Positions 8,002 through 18,385 of a DNA stretch of 64,000 nt are shown here, one piece after another. This stretch comes from Xenorhabdus vietnamensis (GTDB taxonomy: Bacteria; Pseudomonadota; Gammaproteobacteria; Enterobacterales; Enterobacteriaceae). Within the stretch, counting starts at the first letter, position 1; every line of letters starts with the position of its first letter. The notes beneath the pieces are model-generated. The model was not told where the DNA came from. It ran no database searches and saw nothing but the letters and a program-made list of their open reading frames with translations. The DNA is taken from contig NZ_MUBJ01000012.1 in NCBI RefSeq assembly GCF_002127535.1, forward strand, positions 1 through 64,000. Reading direction: 5' to 3'. A program made the translations under genes and the position numbers.

Positions 8002-8859
8002 TTATTTGACTAAGCCCAGAAAACCAAAATAGTAACCTATAATGCCTATAACAAAGAAACCTATGATGATCCATAAAGGGTTTACTTTTTTCCTTAATAG
8101 CCACATACAGCCAAATGTCAGTAGTAGTGGGGCAATACCAGGCAGTAATTTATCCAGAATGATTTGAACAGTTGTTATATTGATCTCACCTGTCGTTGGA
8201 TCAGGTACTTTGGAAATAACAAGAGGGATATTGATTTTAGTCCAACTATTAACTAAGGCCCCCATCACAAACAGACCTAAAATTGATGCTCCTTCTGTCA
8301 TTTTTTGCAGGAAACCACCACCCATATCTTTGACGATATCCATTCCTTTTTTATAGCCATAGGCGACGCCGTAATAACGGGTCAGCAAACGTACTAAGTT
8401 AAATAAACAGAAGAACAGTAGTGGTCCCAATAAACTACCACTCATTGCAATACCTGCACCAAGTGCAGCAAAAACAGGGCGAACAGTGCCCCAGAAAATG
8501 GGGTCACCAACACCAGCCAATGGTCCCATCAAGCCAACTTTGATCCCGTTAATAGCACTGTCATCAATATCGGCACCATTAGCACGCTGTTCTTCCATCG
8601 CCATAGTGACACCAAGAATAGGTGCTGCCACATAAGGATGAGTATTAAAGAATTCTAAATGACGTTTAATAGCCAGTCTTCGTTCTTCCGTATTTTCGGG
8701 ATATAGGCGGCGAATTGCGGGGACCATTGAGAAGCAAAATCCCAGTGCTTGCATACGTTCAAAGTTCCATGAACCCTGAAATAGACTAGAGCGAAGGAAG
8801 ACGCCACGGATATCGCTTTGTGTCAGTTTTTTCTGACCCATGTTTGTTGTCTCTGACAT
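8002..8859 (-). CDS. manZ: Mannose PTS component IID (ManZ)
   Basis: Membrane subunit IID of the mannose/glucose phosphotransferase permease, 285 aa. The family signature LTQSDIRGVFLRSSLFQGSW at the N-terminus and GLMGPLAGVGDPIFWGTVRP in the middle are near-identical to E. coli ManZ. The C-terminus has hydrophobic segments (VNPLWIIIGFFVIGIIGYYF). The ATG at 8859 is preferred: AGGA lies 8 bases before it, whereas the in-frame ATG at 8868 directly abuts that AGGA. With IIC it forms the channel that takes up hexoses phosphorylated by ManX. It lies 13 bp after manY, in the manX-manY-manZ operon. Confidence 0.95.
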   Translation of the reverse strand: MSETTNMGQKKLTQSDIRGVFLRSSLFQGSWNFERMQALGFCFSMVPAIRRLYPENTEERRLAIKRHLEFFNTHPYVAAPILGVTMAMEEQRANGADIDDSAINGIKVGLMGPLAGVGDPIFWGTVRPVFAALGAGIAMSGSLLGPLLFFCLFNLVRLLTRYYGVAYGYKKGMDIVKDMGGGFLQKMTEGASILGLFVMGALVNSWTKINIPLVISKVPDPTTGEINITTVQIILDKLLPGIAPLLLTFGCMWLLRKKVNPLWIIIGFFVIGIIGYYFGFLGLVK

Positions 8860-8872
8860 GTTGTTCATCCTG

Positions 8873-9670
8873 TTAATCTAATTCGTTATCAAGGCTATTT
8901 GGAGTGTTGCCGGCAGGGGCGGCTACCTGTGATTGATTGTATTTAGGGCTAAGCTGGATATACAGGATCGCCATAACAGCACCAACGATACCAAGTATAA
9001 CGAGGTTTTGGACATATACAGCGGCCACGAAACCAAGATAGAAGAACGGCATCAGATAACCAGCGCGCATCATGTTAATTACCATTGCGTAACCAACAAC
9101 AACAATCATTCCACCAGCGATATTGAGTCCTGTAGTGACAACTTCCGGAATGGAGTGCAGCATATCTTGAACGCCAGATGTTCCTACTGACAATGCTACA
9201 GCCAGTGAAGGCAGGGCAATGCGCATTGCTTGAAGTACTAATGCTGAAATATGAATGACGCTTATTGCGCGCAGATTACCATTTTCTGCTGCTTTATCTG
9301 CAGCGTGTTGGAAGCCAACGGTTAGAGTGCGGACAATGATAGTCAAAACTTGGCCTGCTGCTGCCAGAGGAATGGCCAGGGCAATACCTGCGCCAATATT
9401 TTGCCCACCCGCGATAACCAGAATGGTTGAAATGATGGAGGCCAGCGCAGCATCGGGAGCGACTGCTGCACCGATATTCATCCAGCCAAGAGCAATCATT
9501 TCCAATGTACCACCGATGATAATGCCGGTTTTGATATCGCCAAGCACTAAGCCGACTAATGTACAAGCAACTAATGGACGGTGAAATTGGAATTCATCAA
9601 GAATTGATTCCATACCTGCGATACAGGCAACGATGAATATCAACACAAGTTGAACAACGGTAATTTCCAT
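8873..9670 (-). CDS. manY: Mannose PTS component IIC (ManY)
   Basis: Membrane subunit IIC of the mannose phosphotransferase permease (265 aa). Many hydrophobic helices are present, with characteristic stretches FHRPLVACTLVGLVLGD, GGTLEMIALGWMNIGAAVAPD and AGGQNIGAGIALAIPLAAAG. With ManZ it forms the sugar-translocating membrane complex; in E. coli this pair is also the lambda DNA entry pore and a microcin receptor. The start ATG follows GGAGAAAAAC. It lies 77 bp downstream of manX, in the manX-manY-manZ operon. Confidence 0.95.
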   Translation of the reverse strand: MEITVVQLVLIFIVACIAGMESILDEFQFHRPLVACTLVGLVLGDIKTGIIIGGTLEMIALGWMNIGAAVAPDAALASIISTILVIAGGQNIGAGIALAIPLAAAGQVLTIIVRTLTVGFQHAADKAAENGNLRAISVIHISALVLQAMRIALPSLAVALSVGTSGVQDMLHSIPEVVTTGLNIAGGMIVVVGYAMVINMMRAGYLMPFFYLGFVAAVYVQNLVILGIVGAVMAILYIQLSPKYNQSQVAAPAGNTPNSLDNELD

Positions 9671-9747
9671 TGTTTTTCTCCTGTAACCAAATGTAATTTG
9701 GTAAGAATTTTATTATTGAGTAATGGTTAGTAAAATGACATCTATTT

Positions 9748-10734
9748 TTAAGCTTTTTTCAGCAGATCCATCATGTTTAAACGGGTATCACTGGCAACTT
9801 TGCGGGCTTCAAGTTCTATGCCACGAGAGTTCAGTTTTTCAAAGGCTTCAATGTCAGACTCGTCAACGGAAATTGCATTATTGATCTGGGTTTTTCCTTG
9901 ACGGAAAGCCATACCACCGATATTTATGGATTCGATATTTACTCCACCTTCTACAATACGCAGGACATCTGTTGGATTGGTGAATAGCAGCATGACGCGC
10001 TCACCAGCATATTTGGGATTGTTGTAAACTCGAACGCATTTGGCAACATCTATGACGTGAGCGCTGACGCCAGGCGGGGCGACTTGTTTCAACAAGGTGG
10101 AACGAACGGTGTCTTGGGCAACTTCATCACTGACCACAATGATACGTTTGACGTTAGTTTCTTTAGTCCAACGGGTAGCAACTTGACCGTGGATAAGGCG
10201 GTCATCAATACGGGCGAGGGTAATCTTCATATGGCCGCCCGCTGTATTTGTTGACGCAATAGGTGCTGAAACAGTAGGTGCGGAGGTAGGTGCAACGGTT
10301 GGTTTGACAGGTTCAGATTTTGCTGGTTCTTCGGCTTGCTCTGTTTTAAGAGCCCGGATTCCTTCTTTCCCAGCTTCTAATGCAATAGAAACCAGTTCTT
10401 CCATGGATGGATCATCGTCACGACACATGAAAGCTTCAACAAGCATCGGAACATTTACACCAGTGATGATTTCGTAGTTATTTTTATCAACCACGATACG
10501 ATTTGCGGCATTGAATGGGCTACCACCCCAAGTATCGACGAAAAACAGAACTCCTTGCTCTGTATTAAGTGATTCTAGTTTTTTATTGTATTTATCGAAT
10601 AATGTATCGGCATTTTCTCCGGGCACAAAGTCGATATAAGAAACATTTTCCTGCTCTCCAATCAACATTTCTGTGGTATGAAGCAGCTGTTCTGCTGCAG
10701 CCCCGTGTGTGCCAATTATAATGGCTATACTCAC
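9748..10734 (-). CDS. manX: Mannose PTS component IIAB (ManX)
   Basis: Cytoplasmic two-domain phosphocarrier of 328 aa. The IIA domain (about residues 1-135) has the phospho-His in IAIIIGTHGAAAEQLL. An Ala/Pro/Thr-rich linker (about residues 140-170) joins it to the IIB domain, whose phospho-His is in ARIDDRLIHGQVATRW. It passes phosphate from HPr to hexoses during uptake through ManYZ. The start is GTG at 10734, preceded by AAAGGGGA. The longer in-frame version from 10782 adds residues unlike the family. The control region upstream (10735-11165) is long and AT-rich. Confidence 0.94.
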   Translation of the reverse strand: MSIAIIIGTHGAAAEQLLHTTEMLIGEQENVSYIDFVPGENADTLFDKYNKKLESLNTEQGVLFFVDTWGGSPFNAANRIVVDKNNYEIITGVNVPMLVEAFMCRDDDPSMEELVSIALEAGKEGIRALKTEQAEEPAKSEPVKPTVAPTSAPTVSAPIASTNTAGGHMKITLARIDDRLIHGQVATRWTKETNVKRIIVVSDEVAQDTVRSTLLKQVAPPGVSAHVIDVAKCVRVYNNPKYAGERVMLLFTNPTDVLRIVEGGVNIESINIGGMAFRQGKTQINNAISVDESDIEAFEKLNSRGIELEARKVASDTRLNMMDLLKKA

Positions 10735-11165
10735 TTGTTTTCCCCTTTCTATAACAATTGAATTCAAACCTATTGCAAGCACATACTAAATATTTTTAAC
10801 GTATTGAACCCCCTATCAATCAATAGGATAGTCGTGAATAGAAAACTGTATCGAAAATCTATCTCAAAATTTCATTTCGCATGGTTTTATATTTTGTTAC
10901 ATAAGAAAATATGTCGTTAGATTATCATTTGAAGGCTTAAAGAAAATTGCTATCAGTCAGAAAAATTAAGATAGACTGTTTTGATAGGTGAAAACAAGAT
11001 TTTATTCTAAATAATTTCGTTATTTTATTTAAATGTTTTAAATATTCTTTGTAATTAGGTATTTATTTCTGTTTCCGGTAACATTTTATTAATTTTCCCA
11101 TAAAAAAATTGTGATGTTTTTATTGTGAAATGGAAAATAATGTACTTTAGTAATTCGTTTCAGCC
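10735..11165. other. Gene-free region upstream of manX
   Basis: About 430 bp with no credible open frame on either strand. It should hold the manXYZ promoter. The stretch 11008-11033 (TAAATAATTTCG...TTATTTAAA) is AT-rich and partly symmetrical, loosely like Mlc/NagC-type operators, but I cannot claim a site. Confidence 0.4.
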
Positions 11166-11198
11166 AAAAAAATATCCCTATTGATTAGTAGGGATATT
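11166..11198 (-). terminator. Terminator of sdaA
   Basis: AATATCCCTA and TAGGGATATT form a perfect 10-bp stem with an 8-base loop. On the minus strand it is followed by a run of Ts, about 80 bp after the sdaA stop codon. Confidence 0.75.
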
Positions 11199-11276
11199 AT
11201 TTCAGATAGAATGTAGATGTGATAAAAAATAGGCAACAAGATCACTCATTCATCCTGTAATGAATGATCTATTATA

Positions 11277-12641
11277 TTAGTCACACTGAACTTTTATTGC
11301 CAAACCACCGCGTGAAGTTTCACGATATTTCGCGTTCATATCTTTACCAGTTTCATACATAGTTTCGATGACTTTATCGAGCGAAACACGTGGTTCACTG
11401 GTACGGCGCAGGGCCATACGGGCAGCATTGATCGCTTTGACTGACGCAATGGCATTACGCTCAATGCAAGGAACTTGTACTTGGCCTGCTACAGGGTCAC
11501 AAGTCAGGCCAAGGTTATGTTCCATACCAATTTCTGCTGCAATACAAACCTGCTCAGGGCTTGCTCCAAGTAATTCTGCAAGGCCAGCTGCTGCCATAGA
11601 GCAAGCGACACCAACTTCACCCTGACAGCCAACTTCAGCACCAGAAATAGACGCATTCATCTTATACAAGATACCGACTGCACCAGAAGCCAGGAAATAG
11701 CGGGTATACAATTCCGGTGTTACTGGCTCAATGCAGTGGTTGTAATAGGCCAAAACAGCAGGGACGATCCCACATGCGCCATTGGTTGGTGCTGTCACAA
11801 CGCGGCCACCAGCGGCATTTTCTTCATTGACGGCCAATGCAAACATATTGATTAAATCAACAACATTCATTGGGTCATTAGACAGTTTGTTCGATGATGT
11901 CAGCATACGATGCAATGCTGCTGCGCGACGAGGAACACGCAATGGACCTGGCAAAACACCTTCTGTGTTCAGGCCACGATCGATACAGGCTTCCATAGTT
12001 GCCCATATATCTGCGAAATACTCAGCGATTTCTTCTTTGCTGTGTAAATCCAGTTCATTTTTCATCATCAAGCCAGAAACCGACAAGCCTGTTTTGCTAC
12101 AGTTCATCAGCAATTCTGCCGCGGAACTGTATGGGTAAGAAACAGGTTTGGTATCTTGGGATGGCTTGCCAAAGTGTTCTTCATCAACAATGAAACCACC
12201 ACCAATGGAGTAGTAGGTTTTGCTGTAAACTTTTTTATCACCAGCAAATGCATGAACTTGCATGCCATTTTCGTGCAGTGATAGGTTATCGCTACGGAAG
12301 TTCATACCGCCATCGCGAGGGAAATCGACTTCATGTAAACCATTTGCCAGTGGCAAACGTTGAGTTTGCTCAACATCACGAATAAAACCTGGAATTGAAT
12401 CAATATCAACAGTTGCCGGCATATTACCTGCCAGGCCCATGATGATAGCGATATCCGTATGGTGACCTTTCCCGGTTAATGAAAGTGAGCCGTATACATC
12501 AACAGCTACACGCGTGATAGAGGACATTACTCCCTGGTTTACAAGATCATCGACAAATTGTTTGCCTGCTTTCATAGGACCAACAGTATGAGAGCTGGAT
12601 GGGCCAATACCCACCTTAAACATGTCGAAAACGCTAATCAC
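11277..12641 (-). CDS. sdaA: L-serine ammonia-lyase SdaA
   Basis: Iron-sulfur L-serine deaminase converting L-serine to pyruvate and ammonia (454 aa, same length as E. coli SdaA). The N-terminal beta domain starts MISVFDMFKVGIGPSSSHT. The alpha domain holds the cysteines expected to bind the oxygen-labile 4Fe-4S cluster in GCQGEVGVACSM and HNLGLTCDPVAGQVQVPC. The C-terminus IKVQCD ends with the conserved Cys tail that occupies the active site in related enzymes. Only one paralogue is visible; its identity is closer to SdaA than SdaB by position, since it follows nudL and pabB as in E. coli. Confidence 0.95.
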   Translation of the reverse strand: MISVFDMFKVGIGPSSSHTVGPMKAGKQFVDDLVNQGVMSSITRVAVDVYGSLSLTGKGHHTDIAIIMGLAGNMPATVDIDSIPGFIRDVEQTQRLPLANGLHEVDFPRDGGMNFRSDNLSLHENGMQVHAFAGDKKVYSKTYYSIGGGFIVDEEHFGKPSQDTKPVSYPYSSAAELLMNCSKTGLSVSGLMMKNELDLHSKEEIAEYFADIWATMEACIDRGLNTEGVLPGPLRVPRRAAALHRMLTSSNKLSNDPMNVVDLINMFALAVNEENAAGGRVVTAPTNGACGIVPAVLAYYNHCIEPVTPELYTRYFLASGAVGILYKMNASISGAEVGCQGEVGVACSMAAAGLAELLGASPEQVCIAAEIGMEHNLGLTCDPVAGQVQVPCIERNAIASVKAINAARMALRRTSEPRVSLDKVIETMYETGKDMNAKYRETSRGGLAIKVQCD

Positions 12642-12810
12642 GCCAGACTCCTTTAAGAAGAAAGAGATATAGTTATTTATATTAAAGCGCGCTACTTTAC
12701 TGTTATTTAGTAGTGTTGATAAAGGAGTTTACAGTTTTTTTTTAATTATAATAGCAATTGATATGATTATGGATAAGTAATGCACAGTTTTATGGTGTTT
12801 TGCGTCCAAT

Positions 12811-13380
12811 TTAGGGTGTTTTTTGAACTTGCTGTGCTAAGCGATAAATAATGGCAGCAGTTAATCCCCAAATCATATGCTTTTGGTGCCAATAAAAATA
12901 GACTCTGTGCTGTCGGTTACGGCGTTTTATATCCAGATACTGATAATGGGGAAGGGAAAGTGCATCAAACAATGGAATTTCAAAAATGTTTGCTACTTCT
13001 GCGGGGTTTGTTCGAAAAGAAATTTGATCGGGGACCAGCCCGATTACTGGAGTGACACGATAACCTCCAGCACTGTCCAAAGGAGCTAATTGCCCCAGAA
13101 TTTGTACTTTGTTTTGTGGTAGACAGACCTCTTCTTCTGCTTCACGTAAGGCGGTAGCAATAAGGGAAGAATCTTCAGGATCTGCGGCTCCGCCCGGAAA
13201 AGCAATTTGCCCTGCGTGGGAACGGAGATTTGTGGAGCGTTGGGTGAATAATAACGTTGGCTCTGGCTTACATATAATCGGCAATAATACTGCGGCATTC
13301 CGTTGGTTGTTGGCCAAATGTGCTGGTTGTGCAGGAAGTTGTAATTGAAACCGACGGATGAAGTCAGAAATCGATATCAT
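12811..13380 (-). CDS. nudL: Nudix CoA pyrophosphatase NudL
   Basis: Predicted coenzyme A pyrophosphatase (189 aa). The Nudix box is visible as GGAADPEDSSLIATALREAE followed by EEVCL, with the catalytic Glu residues in REAEEEV. The upstream LRSHAGQIAFPGG is the extra signature of the CoA-type subfamily. The start ATG overlaps the end of pabB by 4 bases, so the two are translationally coupled, as in E. coli (pabB-nudL-sdaA). Confidence 0.92.
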   Translation of the reverse strand: MISISDFIRRFQLQLPAQPAHLANNQRNAAVLLPIICKPEPTLLFTQRSTNLRSHAGQIAFPGGAADPEDSSLIATALREAEEEVCLPQNKVQILGQLAPLDSAGGYRVTPVIGLVPDQISFRTNPAEVANIFEIPLFDALSLPHYQYLDIKRRNRQHRVYFYWHQKHMIWGLTAAIIYRLAQQVQKTP

Positions 13381-14792
13381 GGTATATAGAGTTCCCCTAA
13401 TTGAGGTAAGATTCGTCCGAGTTTATCAAATGTTTCTTGATATTCTTTTTCAGCGATGCTATCTGCGACTATACCGCCACCAGCCCAACAGTATATTTTT
13501 CCTTTTTCGGTCAGTAAGGTACGAATGGTTATATTGCTGTCCATTGTACCGCAGAAACTAATATAGCCAATAGCCCCACAATATCCATGTCTACGATGGG
13601 GTTCTAACTCTTCAATGATTTCCATAGCTCGAATTTTTGGGGCACCAGTAATTGATCCACCCGGAAAACAGGCACGGAGTAAATCAGTGGCATGATATGT
13701 ATCGGGCAAGGTTGCTGTTATGGTGCTGACCAGATGGTGTACAGCTGGAAAAGGCTCAACAACAAATAACTCAGGTACTTTGACAGAGCCAGGTCTGGCC
13801 ACTCGCCCAATGTCATTTCTCAGCAGATCAACAATCATCAGGTTTTCAGCGCGATCTTTTCGTGAATTGGCTAATTTTTCTGCTTGTAGCTGATCTTCTG
13901 CGGGGTTTTCCAACCGTGGTAGTGTCCCCTTTATTGGGCGGGTCTGAATGTGATTGTCTTCCAGAAGAATAAAGCGTTCAGGTGAGATACTGATAACACA
14001 GTGCTCAGGTAAACGGATAAAGGCAGAGAAGGGGGCTCGATTACTTTCATTGAGCTGGATAAATGCCTGCCATTCATCTCCCTTATAATTGGCATGGAAC
14101 CGTTGTGATAAGTTGACTTGATAGCAATCACCATCTCGTAGATAGCGATGGATTTGAGCAATTTTTTCTTGGTATTGCTGCGCCGTCATGTTGGATTGCC
14201 ATTGGTTTGTCAGGGAAAAATTTTCTTTCTTGTTTTCTAGCAGAGACTCTAACCATGCCAGTCGTTCGTCAATATTGTGGTAGCTCAGTAATGTCGCTTT
14301 CTGTAGCTGATGATCAATAATCAATCCCCAATCGTAGATACCTATGGCCATATCGGGGAAATTCAGTTCATTGGCGGCTAATTCAGGTAATTTTTCGATG
14401 CGTCGCCCGAGATCGTATCCCCAGATGCCTAATGCACCTCCTTGGAAAGGTAGGTCAGGATCAAATTGAGCATTGATATCACAGGCACGAAGGTGTTCTT
14501 TTAGTAGCAGGAAGGGATCCTCCTGAGAAAGAGATACCTTACCATTATAATTAATTTCGGTAGATTCCCTTTGGGTAACAAGTGTTGTCACAGGTTCGGC
14601 GACGAGAATATCAAATCGATTGTGAAGGTGTTCCGCAGTTCCGGAATGTAACAGCATGGCCCAAGGTAGTGCAGAAAGGGGAGTAAAATAGTACGTAGCA
14701 AGATCAAGAGAATAAGGTAGTTGTCGTTTTTGTAATGCAATTTTCATGACGGAATCAGTGTTTGTATTTGGCAAATTCACAAGAAATAACAT
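13377..14792 (-). CDS. pabB: Aminodeoxychorismate synthase component I PabB
   Basis: Converts chorismate with PabA-derived ammonia to 4-amino-4-deoxychorismate for folate synthesis. It is 471 aa from the first ATG; a start at codon 16 (14747, MKIALQKRQ) would give 456 aa, nearer the E. coli length of 453, and neither start has a strong ribosome binding site. The chorismate-binding domain has the PabB-type motifs PIKGTLPR, SRKDRAENLMIVDLLRNDIG and PGGSITGAPKIRAMEII. The Lys in PIKGT is the catalytic residue that distinguishes PabB from anthranilate synthase. nudL follows with a 4-base overlap. Confidence 0.94.
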   Translation of the reverse strand: MLFLVNLPNTNTDSVMKIALQKRQLPYSLDLATYYFTPLSALPWAMLLHSGTAEHLHNRFDILVAEPVTTLVTQRESTEINYNGKVSLSQEDPFLLLKEHLRACDINAQFDPDLPFQGGALGIWGYDLGRRIEKLPELAANELNFPDMAIGIYDWGLIIDHQLQKATLLSYHNIDERLAWLESLLENKKENFSLTNQWQSNMTAQQYQEKIAQIHRYLRDGDCYQVNLSQRFHANYKGDEWQAFIQLNESNRAPFSAFIRLPEHCVISISPERFILLEDNHIQTRPIKGTLPRLENPAEDQLQAEKLANSRKDRAENLMIVDLLRNDIGRVARPGSVKVPELFVVEPFPAVHHLVSTITATLPDTYHATDLLRACFPGGSITGAPKIRAMEIIEELEPHRRHGYCGAIGYISFCGTMDSNITIRTLLTEKGKIYCWAGGGIVADSIAEKEYQETFDKLGRILPQLGELYIP

Positions 14793-14897
14793 ATTAATCC
14801 GCGGAGATTATCACACAATCTTACTCCTGACTTGGGATAAAAAAGGTTATAATCGCCATTTGCCATTAATTGTTATGTTTTGTTTGAGGTTATAGCT

Positions 14898-15080
14898 ATG
14901 TTTTCAGGTATGCCAGCATTATCCCATGAAGAGCAGCAAGCTGCTGTAGAAAGAATCCATCAGCTCATTTCAGAAGGAATGAGCAGCGGGGAAGCCATTG
15001 CCATCGTAGCTCAGGAATTGCGTGAAAAGCATCAAGATAATGAGCAGATCCATGCTTTATTTGAGGATGATGAAAAATAG
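14898..15080 (+). CDS. yoaH: UPF0181 small protein YoaH
   Basis: Small conserved soluble protein of 60 aa (E. coli 59), function unknown. The sequence [20 protein letters not shown] and [16 protein letters not shown] matches the family, and the C-terminus is acidic. I start at 14898, which GAGG precedes, not at the in-frame ATG at 14880. It is divergent from pabB, with a short shared promoter region, as in E. coli. Confidence 0.88.
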   Translation: MFSGMPALSHEEQQAAVERIHQLISEGMSSGEAIAIVAQELREKHQDNEQIHALFEDDEK

Positions 15081-15181
15081 TTGCAACGCATTTTTAACAA
15101 AACTCACATAATTACTTTCTACTACATGTTAATTTACCGCAACTTTTAATCCATATTATTTGGATGGTAATAGGAGGTAAT

Positions 15182-15553
15182 ATGAAGGCAAGTCAGTTTA
15201 TTCGTCGTATTGGTTTATTGAGTACAGGTGTTCTGCTTTCTATTTCATTTACGGCAACAGCCGCTGAGAATGAACGAGTGGCCCAGTTTATTTCTTGTAA
15301 AAATTTAACCAAAGAGCAAGTGGCGGCACAGGTTAAGCAAGATTTTTTACAAAATCGCATTAATCACTGGGATAAAGACAGAAAGCAATTAGGTACGGCA
15401 AAACCGATTGCATGGGTAAATGCCAATGATATTACTGGTGATATCAACACGTTACAGGTTCCACTTATTGTCCGAGGTACAAAAAGGGACAAAAGTTACA
15501 ATGTCACAATTGATTGCCAAAAAGAAACCATCAATTATAGTGAAGCAAAGTAA
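15182..15553 (+). CDS. yebF: Secreted protein YebF
   Basis: Small exported protein of 123 aa with a signal peptide ending near SFTATAA. E. coli YebF leaves the cell through porins and binds colicin M, acting as its cognate immunity protein in some strains. The mature part matches YebF in EQVAAQVKQDFLQNRI, KPIAWVNANDITGD and VPLIVRG. The two Cys (in FISCKN and TIDCQK) should form the conserved disulfide. The ATG at 15182 is chosen because AGGAGG lies just before it. It stands as a single gene. Confidence 0.85.
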   Translation: MKASQFIRRIGLLSTGVLLSISFTATAAENERVAQFISCKNLTKEQVAAQVKQDFLQNRINHWDKDRKQLGTAKPIAWVNANDITGDINTLQVPLIVRGTKRDKSYNVTIDCQKETINYSEAK

Positions 15554-15577
15554 ACAATTTGTCATGCTATCTTTTAA

Positions 15578-16588
<1,011 letters not shown>

Positions 16589-16593
16589 CTGAG

Positions 16594-16626
16594 ATAACCA
16601 CCCGCAAAGAGGTGGTTATTTTTTTA
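16594..16626 (+). terminator. Terminator of pip
   Basis: ATAACCACC and GGTGGTTAT form a 9-bp stem with an 8-base loop, followed by seven Ts, six bases past the pip stop codon. It may also serve the convergent holE. Confidence 0.88.
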
Positions 16627-16634
16627 TTATCGCT

Positions 16635-16865
16635 TCAACGACTTTTGGGTTCATAAGGCAAACGTGACAGAAATCTCGATTGCTGGCGGTAGTGGTGCAA
16701 GCGTTGTTGGAAATATTCTCGTAGATGTGATGGTTGTGTTTGCTCAACAGTGTCAGGAATGACAGACATGTTATAGCGTTCTTTAAACGCGACACTGGAT
16801 GCAGCTAAATCAACATTGATCTTATCCATCTCATCTTTAGATAATTTGGCTAAGTTATATTCCAT
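16635..16865 (-). CDS. holE: DNA polymerase III theta subunit HolE
   Basis: Theta subunit of the polymerase III core (76 aa, same length as in E. coli), which binds the proofreading subunit epsilon. The match is plain across the whole length: [29 protein letters not shown] and the C-terminal LSRLPYEPK. It is convergent with pip and divergent from ftnA. In E. coli holE sits beside yobA (copC), and the same neighbourhood is kept here. Confidence 0.93.
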   Translation of the reverse strand: MEYNLAKLSKDEMDKINVDLAASSVAFKERYNMSVIPDTVEQTQPSHLREYFQQRLHHYRQQSRFLSRLPYEPKSR

Positions 16866-17199
16866 TGTGGCCTCTCTGAAAATTTATTTTTTATTTCTCT
16901 GGGAAGAAAGTTAAGCGACTCTTTTTGGTTTAGCAAGTTGTTTAAATAAGGCCCAAAAAATGCCTGATAAATATAAATAATACCAATTCTCATTTCCATA
17001 AAAAATATTTTTTGAATAAAAATATAATTAAATAAAATTGATTCTTATTTTCTTATATTTAATGAGATTTATTATTGTTTGATGATATGAATAAATCGTT
17101 ATTTATCAATTAATTGAATATTTTTATTTTATTTTTGTCTTATGTGGTATTAATTGGCATAATACGCCGTAATTAATGAATTACTAAGAGGGTTGGCCG
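16866..17199. other. AT-rich intergenic region, holE to ftnA
   Basis: 334 bp of very AT-rich sequence holding the divergent promoters of holE and ftnA. Fur-box-like fragments (such as ATTCTCATTT and ATTGATTCTTATTTTC) occur but are too degenerate to call. Confidence 0.4.
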
Positions 17200-17706
17200 A
17201 TGTTAAAAAAAGAAATGATCAAAGAATTAAATGAGCAATTAAATTTAGAATTTTATTCCGCGAATTTATACCTGCAAATGAGCGCATGGTGCAGTGATAA
17301 TGGATATGAAGGCGCTGCAGCATTTTTGAGAACTCATTCACAGGAAGAAATGCAGCATATGCAACGTTTGTTTGATTATTTGGGTGACACTGGTTCAATG
17401 CCTGTACTGGGGGCTATTCAGGCACCGCCAGTTGAGTTTAATTCTATCTCTGATGTATTTAATCAGACTTATGAGCATGAAAAATTGATCACAGAAGAGA
17501 TCAACAAACTCGCTCATGTAGCGATGATGACACAAGATTACTCTACTTTTAATTTCTTGCAGTGGTATGTTGCTGAACAGCATGAAGAAGAAAAGCTGTT
17601 CAAATCCATTCTGGATAAATTGGGTATGGTAGGTGAAAGTGGAAAAGCTCTGTTCTTGTTGGATAAAGAGCTTAAGGGATTATCTATGGCACCAGCACAC
17701 GCCTGA
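17200..17706 (+). CDS. ftnA: Non-haem ferritin FtnA
   Basis: Iron-storage ferritin (168 aa; E. coli FtnA 165) that assembles into a 24-mer shell and oxidises Fe2+ at a dinuclear centre. The ferroxidase ligands are recognisable as Glu in [15 protein letters not shown], the EExxH group in [11 protein letters not shown] and the later Glu in [12 protein letters not shown] and [19 protein letters not shown] precedes the ATG. It lies in a metal-handling stretch with copC-copD. No haem-binding Met typical of bacterioferritin is evident. Confidence 0.94.
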   Translation: MLKKEMIKELNEQLNLEFYSANLYLQMSAWCSDNGYEGAAAFLRTHSQEEMQHMQRLFDYLGDTGSMPVLGAIQAPPVEFNSISDVFNQTYEHEKLITEEINKLAHVAMMTQDYSTFNFLQWYVAEQHEEEKLFKSILDKLGMVGESGKALFLLDKELKGLSMAPAHA

Positions 17707-17998
17707 TATATCTTCTTCATTTTTAGTTGTGTTGTTGGCTACTCTGTTACTTGAAATCGATAGCTCAGAAGTAGTCAATCAATTTGATCTATATTTTTCA
17801 CCGTAATTCCTGTTTTTTGTGTTTTTTCATGTATTGTGAAATTGGAGTTACGGTTCTCTCTCTTTTTATATCCATTTTTGCGTAGTGCCTCACAGGTCAA
17901 GACATTACTTGTCGATTGCCGCAGATTAAACAAATTTTTTGATATAGAATTCCCACTCAAGCATAAAAAATCCACCTGCATATTAAAGGCTTATCTAT

Positions 17999-18385
17999 AT
18001 GTTTATTTTTAACATCCGTTCATCCTGGACCAAATTATCTGCTCTTGTGGTTCTGTTTGTCGGTATGTCTTGTCAACAGGCTCTGGCTCATGCACATTTG
18101 AAAGATCAGACTCCGACAGAAAACACAACGGTTGAAGCTGCCCCACAAGCCATCACTTTGAGTTTTTCAGAACGTATTGAACTTGGATTCAGTAAGGTAA
18201 AATTGATTGGCCCAGAAAAGACCGTGATTAAAACTGGTAAATTGGAACTCGATCCTGAAACCAAAACTAAGTTAATTTTACCAGTTGAAGGTCAGCTTGC
18301 CGCGGGGAAATACAGTGTTGACTGGAGTGTACTCTCTGTCGACGGTCATAAGACAAAAGGCGTGTATGGCTTTACTGTAAAATAA
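17999..18385 (+). CDS. copC: Periplasmic copper-binding protein CopC (YobA)
   Basis: Periplasmic copper-binding beta-sandwich protein of 128 aa. A signal peptide ends at QQALA, so the mature protein begins HAHLKDQTP, and its N-terminal His is the expected Cu2+ ligand. The second ligand region is at the C-terminus (LSVDGHKTKGVYGFTV), which contains the conserved Asp and His. copD overlaps its stop codon by one base (TAATG), so the two are coupled. In E. coli these genes are called yobA-yebZ-yebY. Confidence 0.9.
   Translation: MFIFNIRSSWTKLSALVVLFVGMSCQQALAHAHLKDQTPTENTTVEAAPQAITLSFSERIELGFSKVKLIGPEKTVIKTGKLELDPETKTKLILPVEGQLAAGKYSVDWSVLSVDGHKTKGVYGFTVK

Noticed and set aside
9255-9584. 109-codon open frame on the plus strand inside manY
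   Set aside because: Shadow of the strongly supported manY frame; its composition is that of an antisense reading.
11008-11033. Possible Mlc/NagC operator before manX
   Set aside because: Only loosely symmetrical AT-rich sequence; many such stretches exist in this region.
17775-17981. 68-codon minus-strand open frame between ftnA and copC
   Set aside because: No ribosome binding site, low-complexity basic composition and no recognisable family; treated as noncoding.
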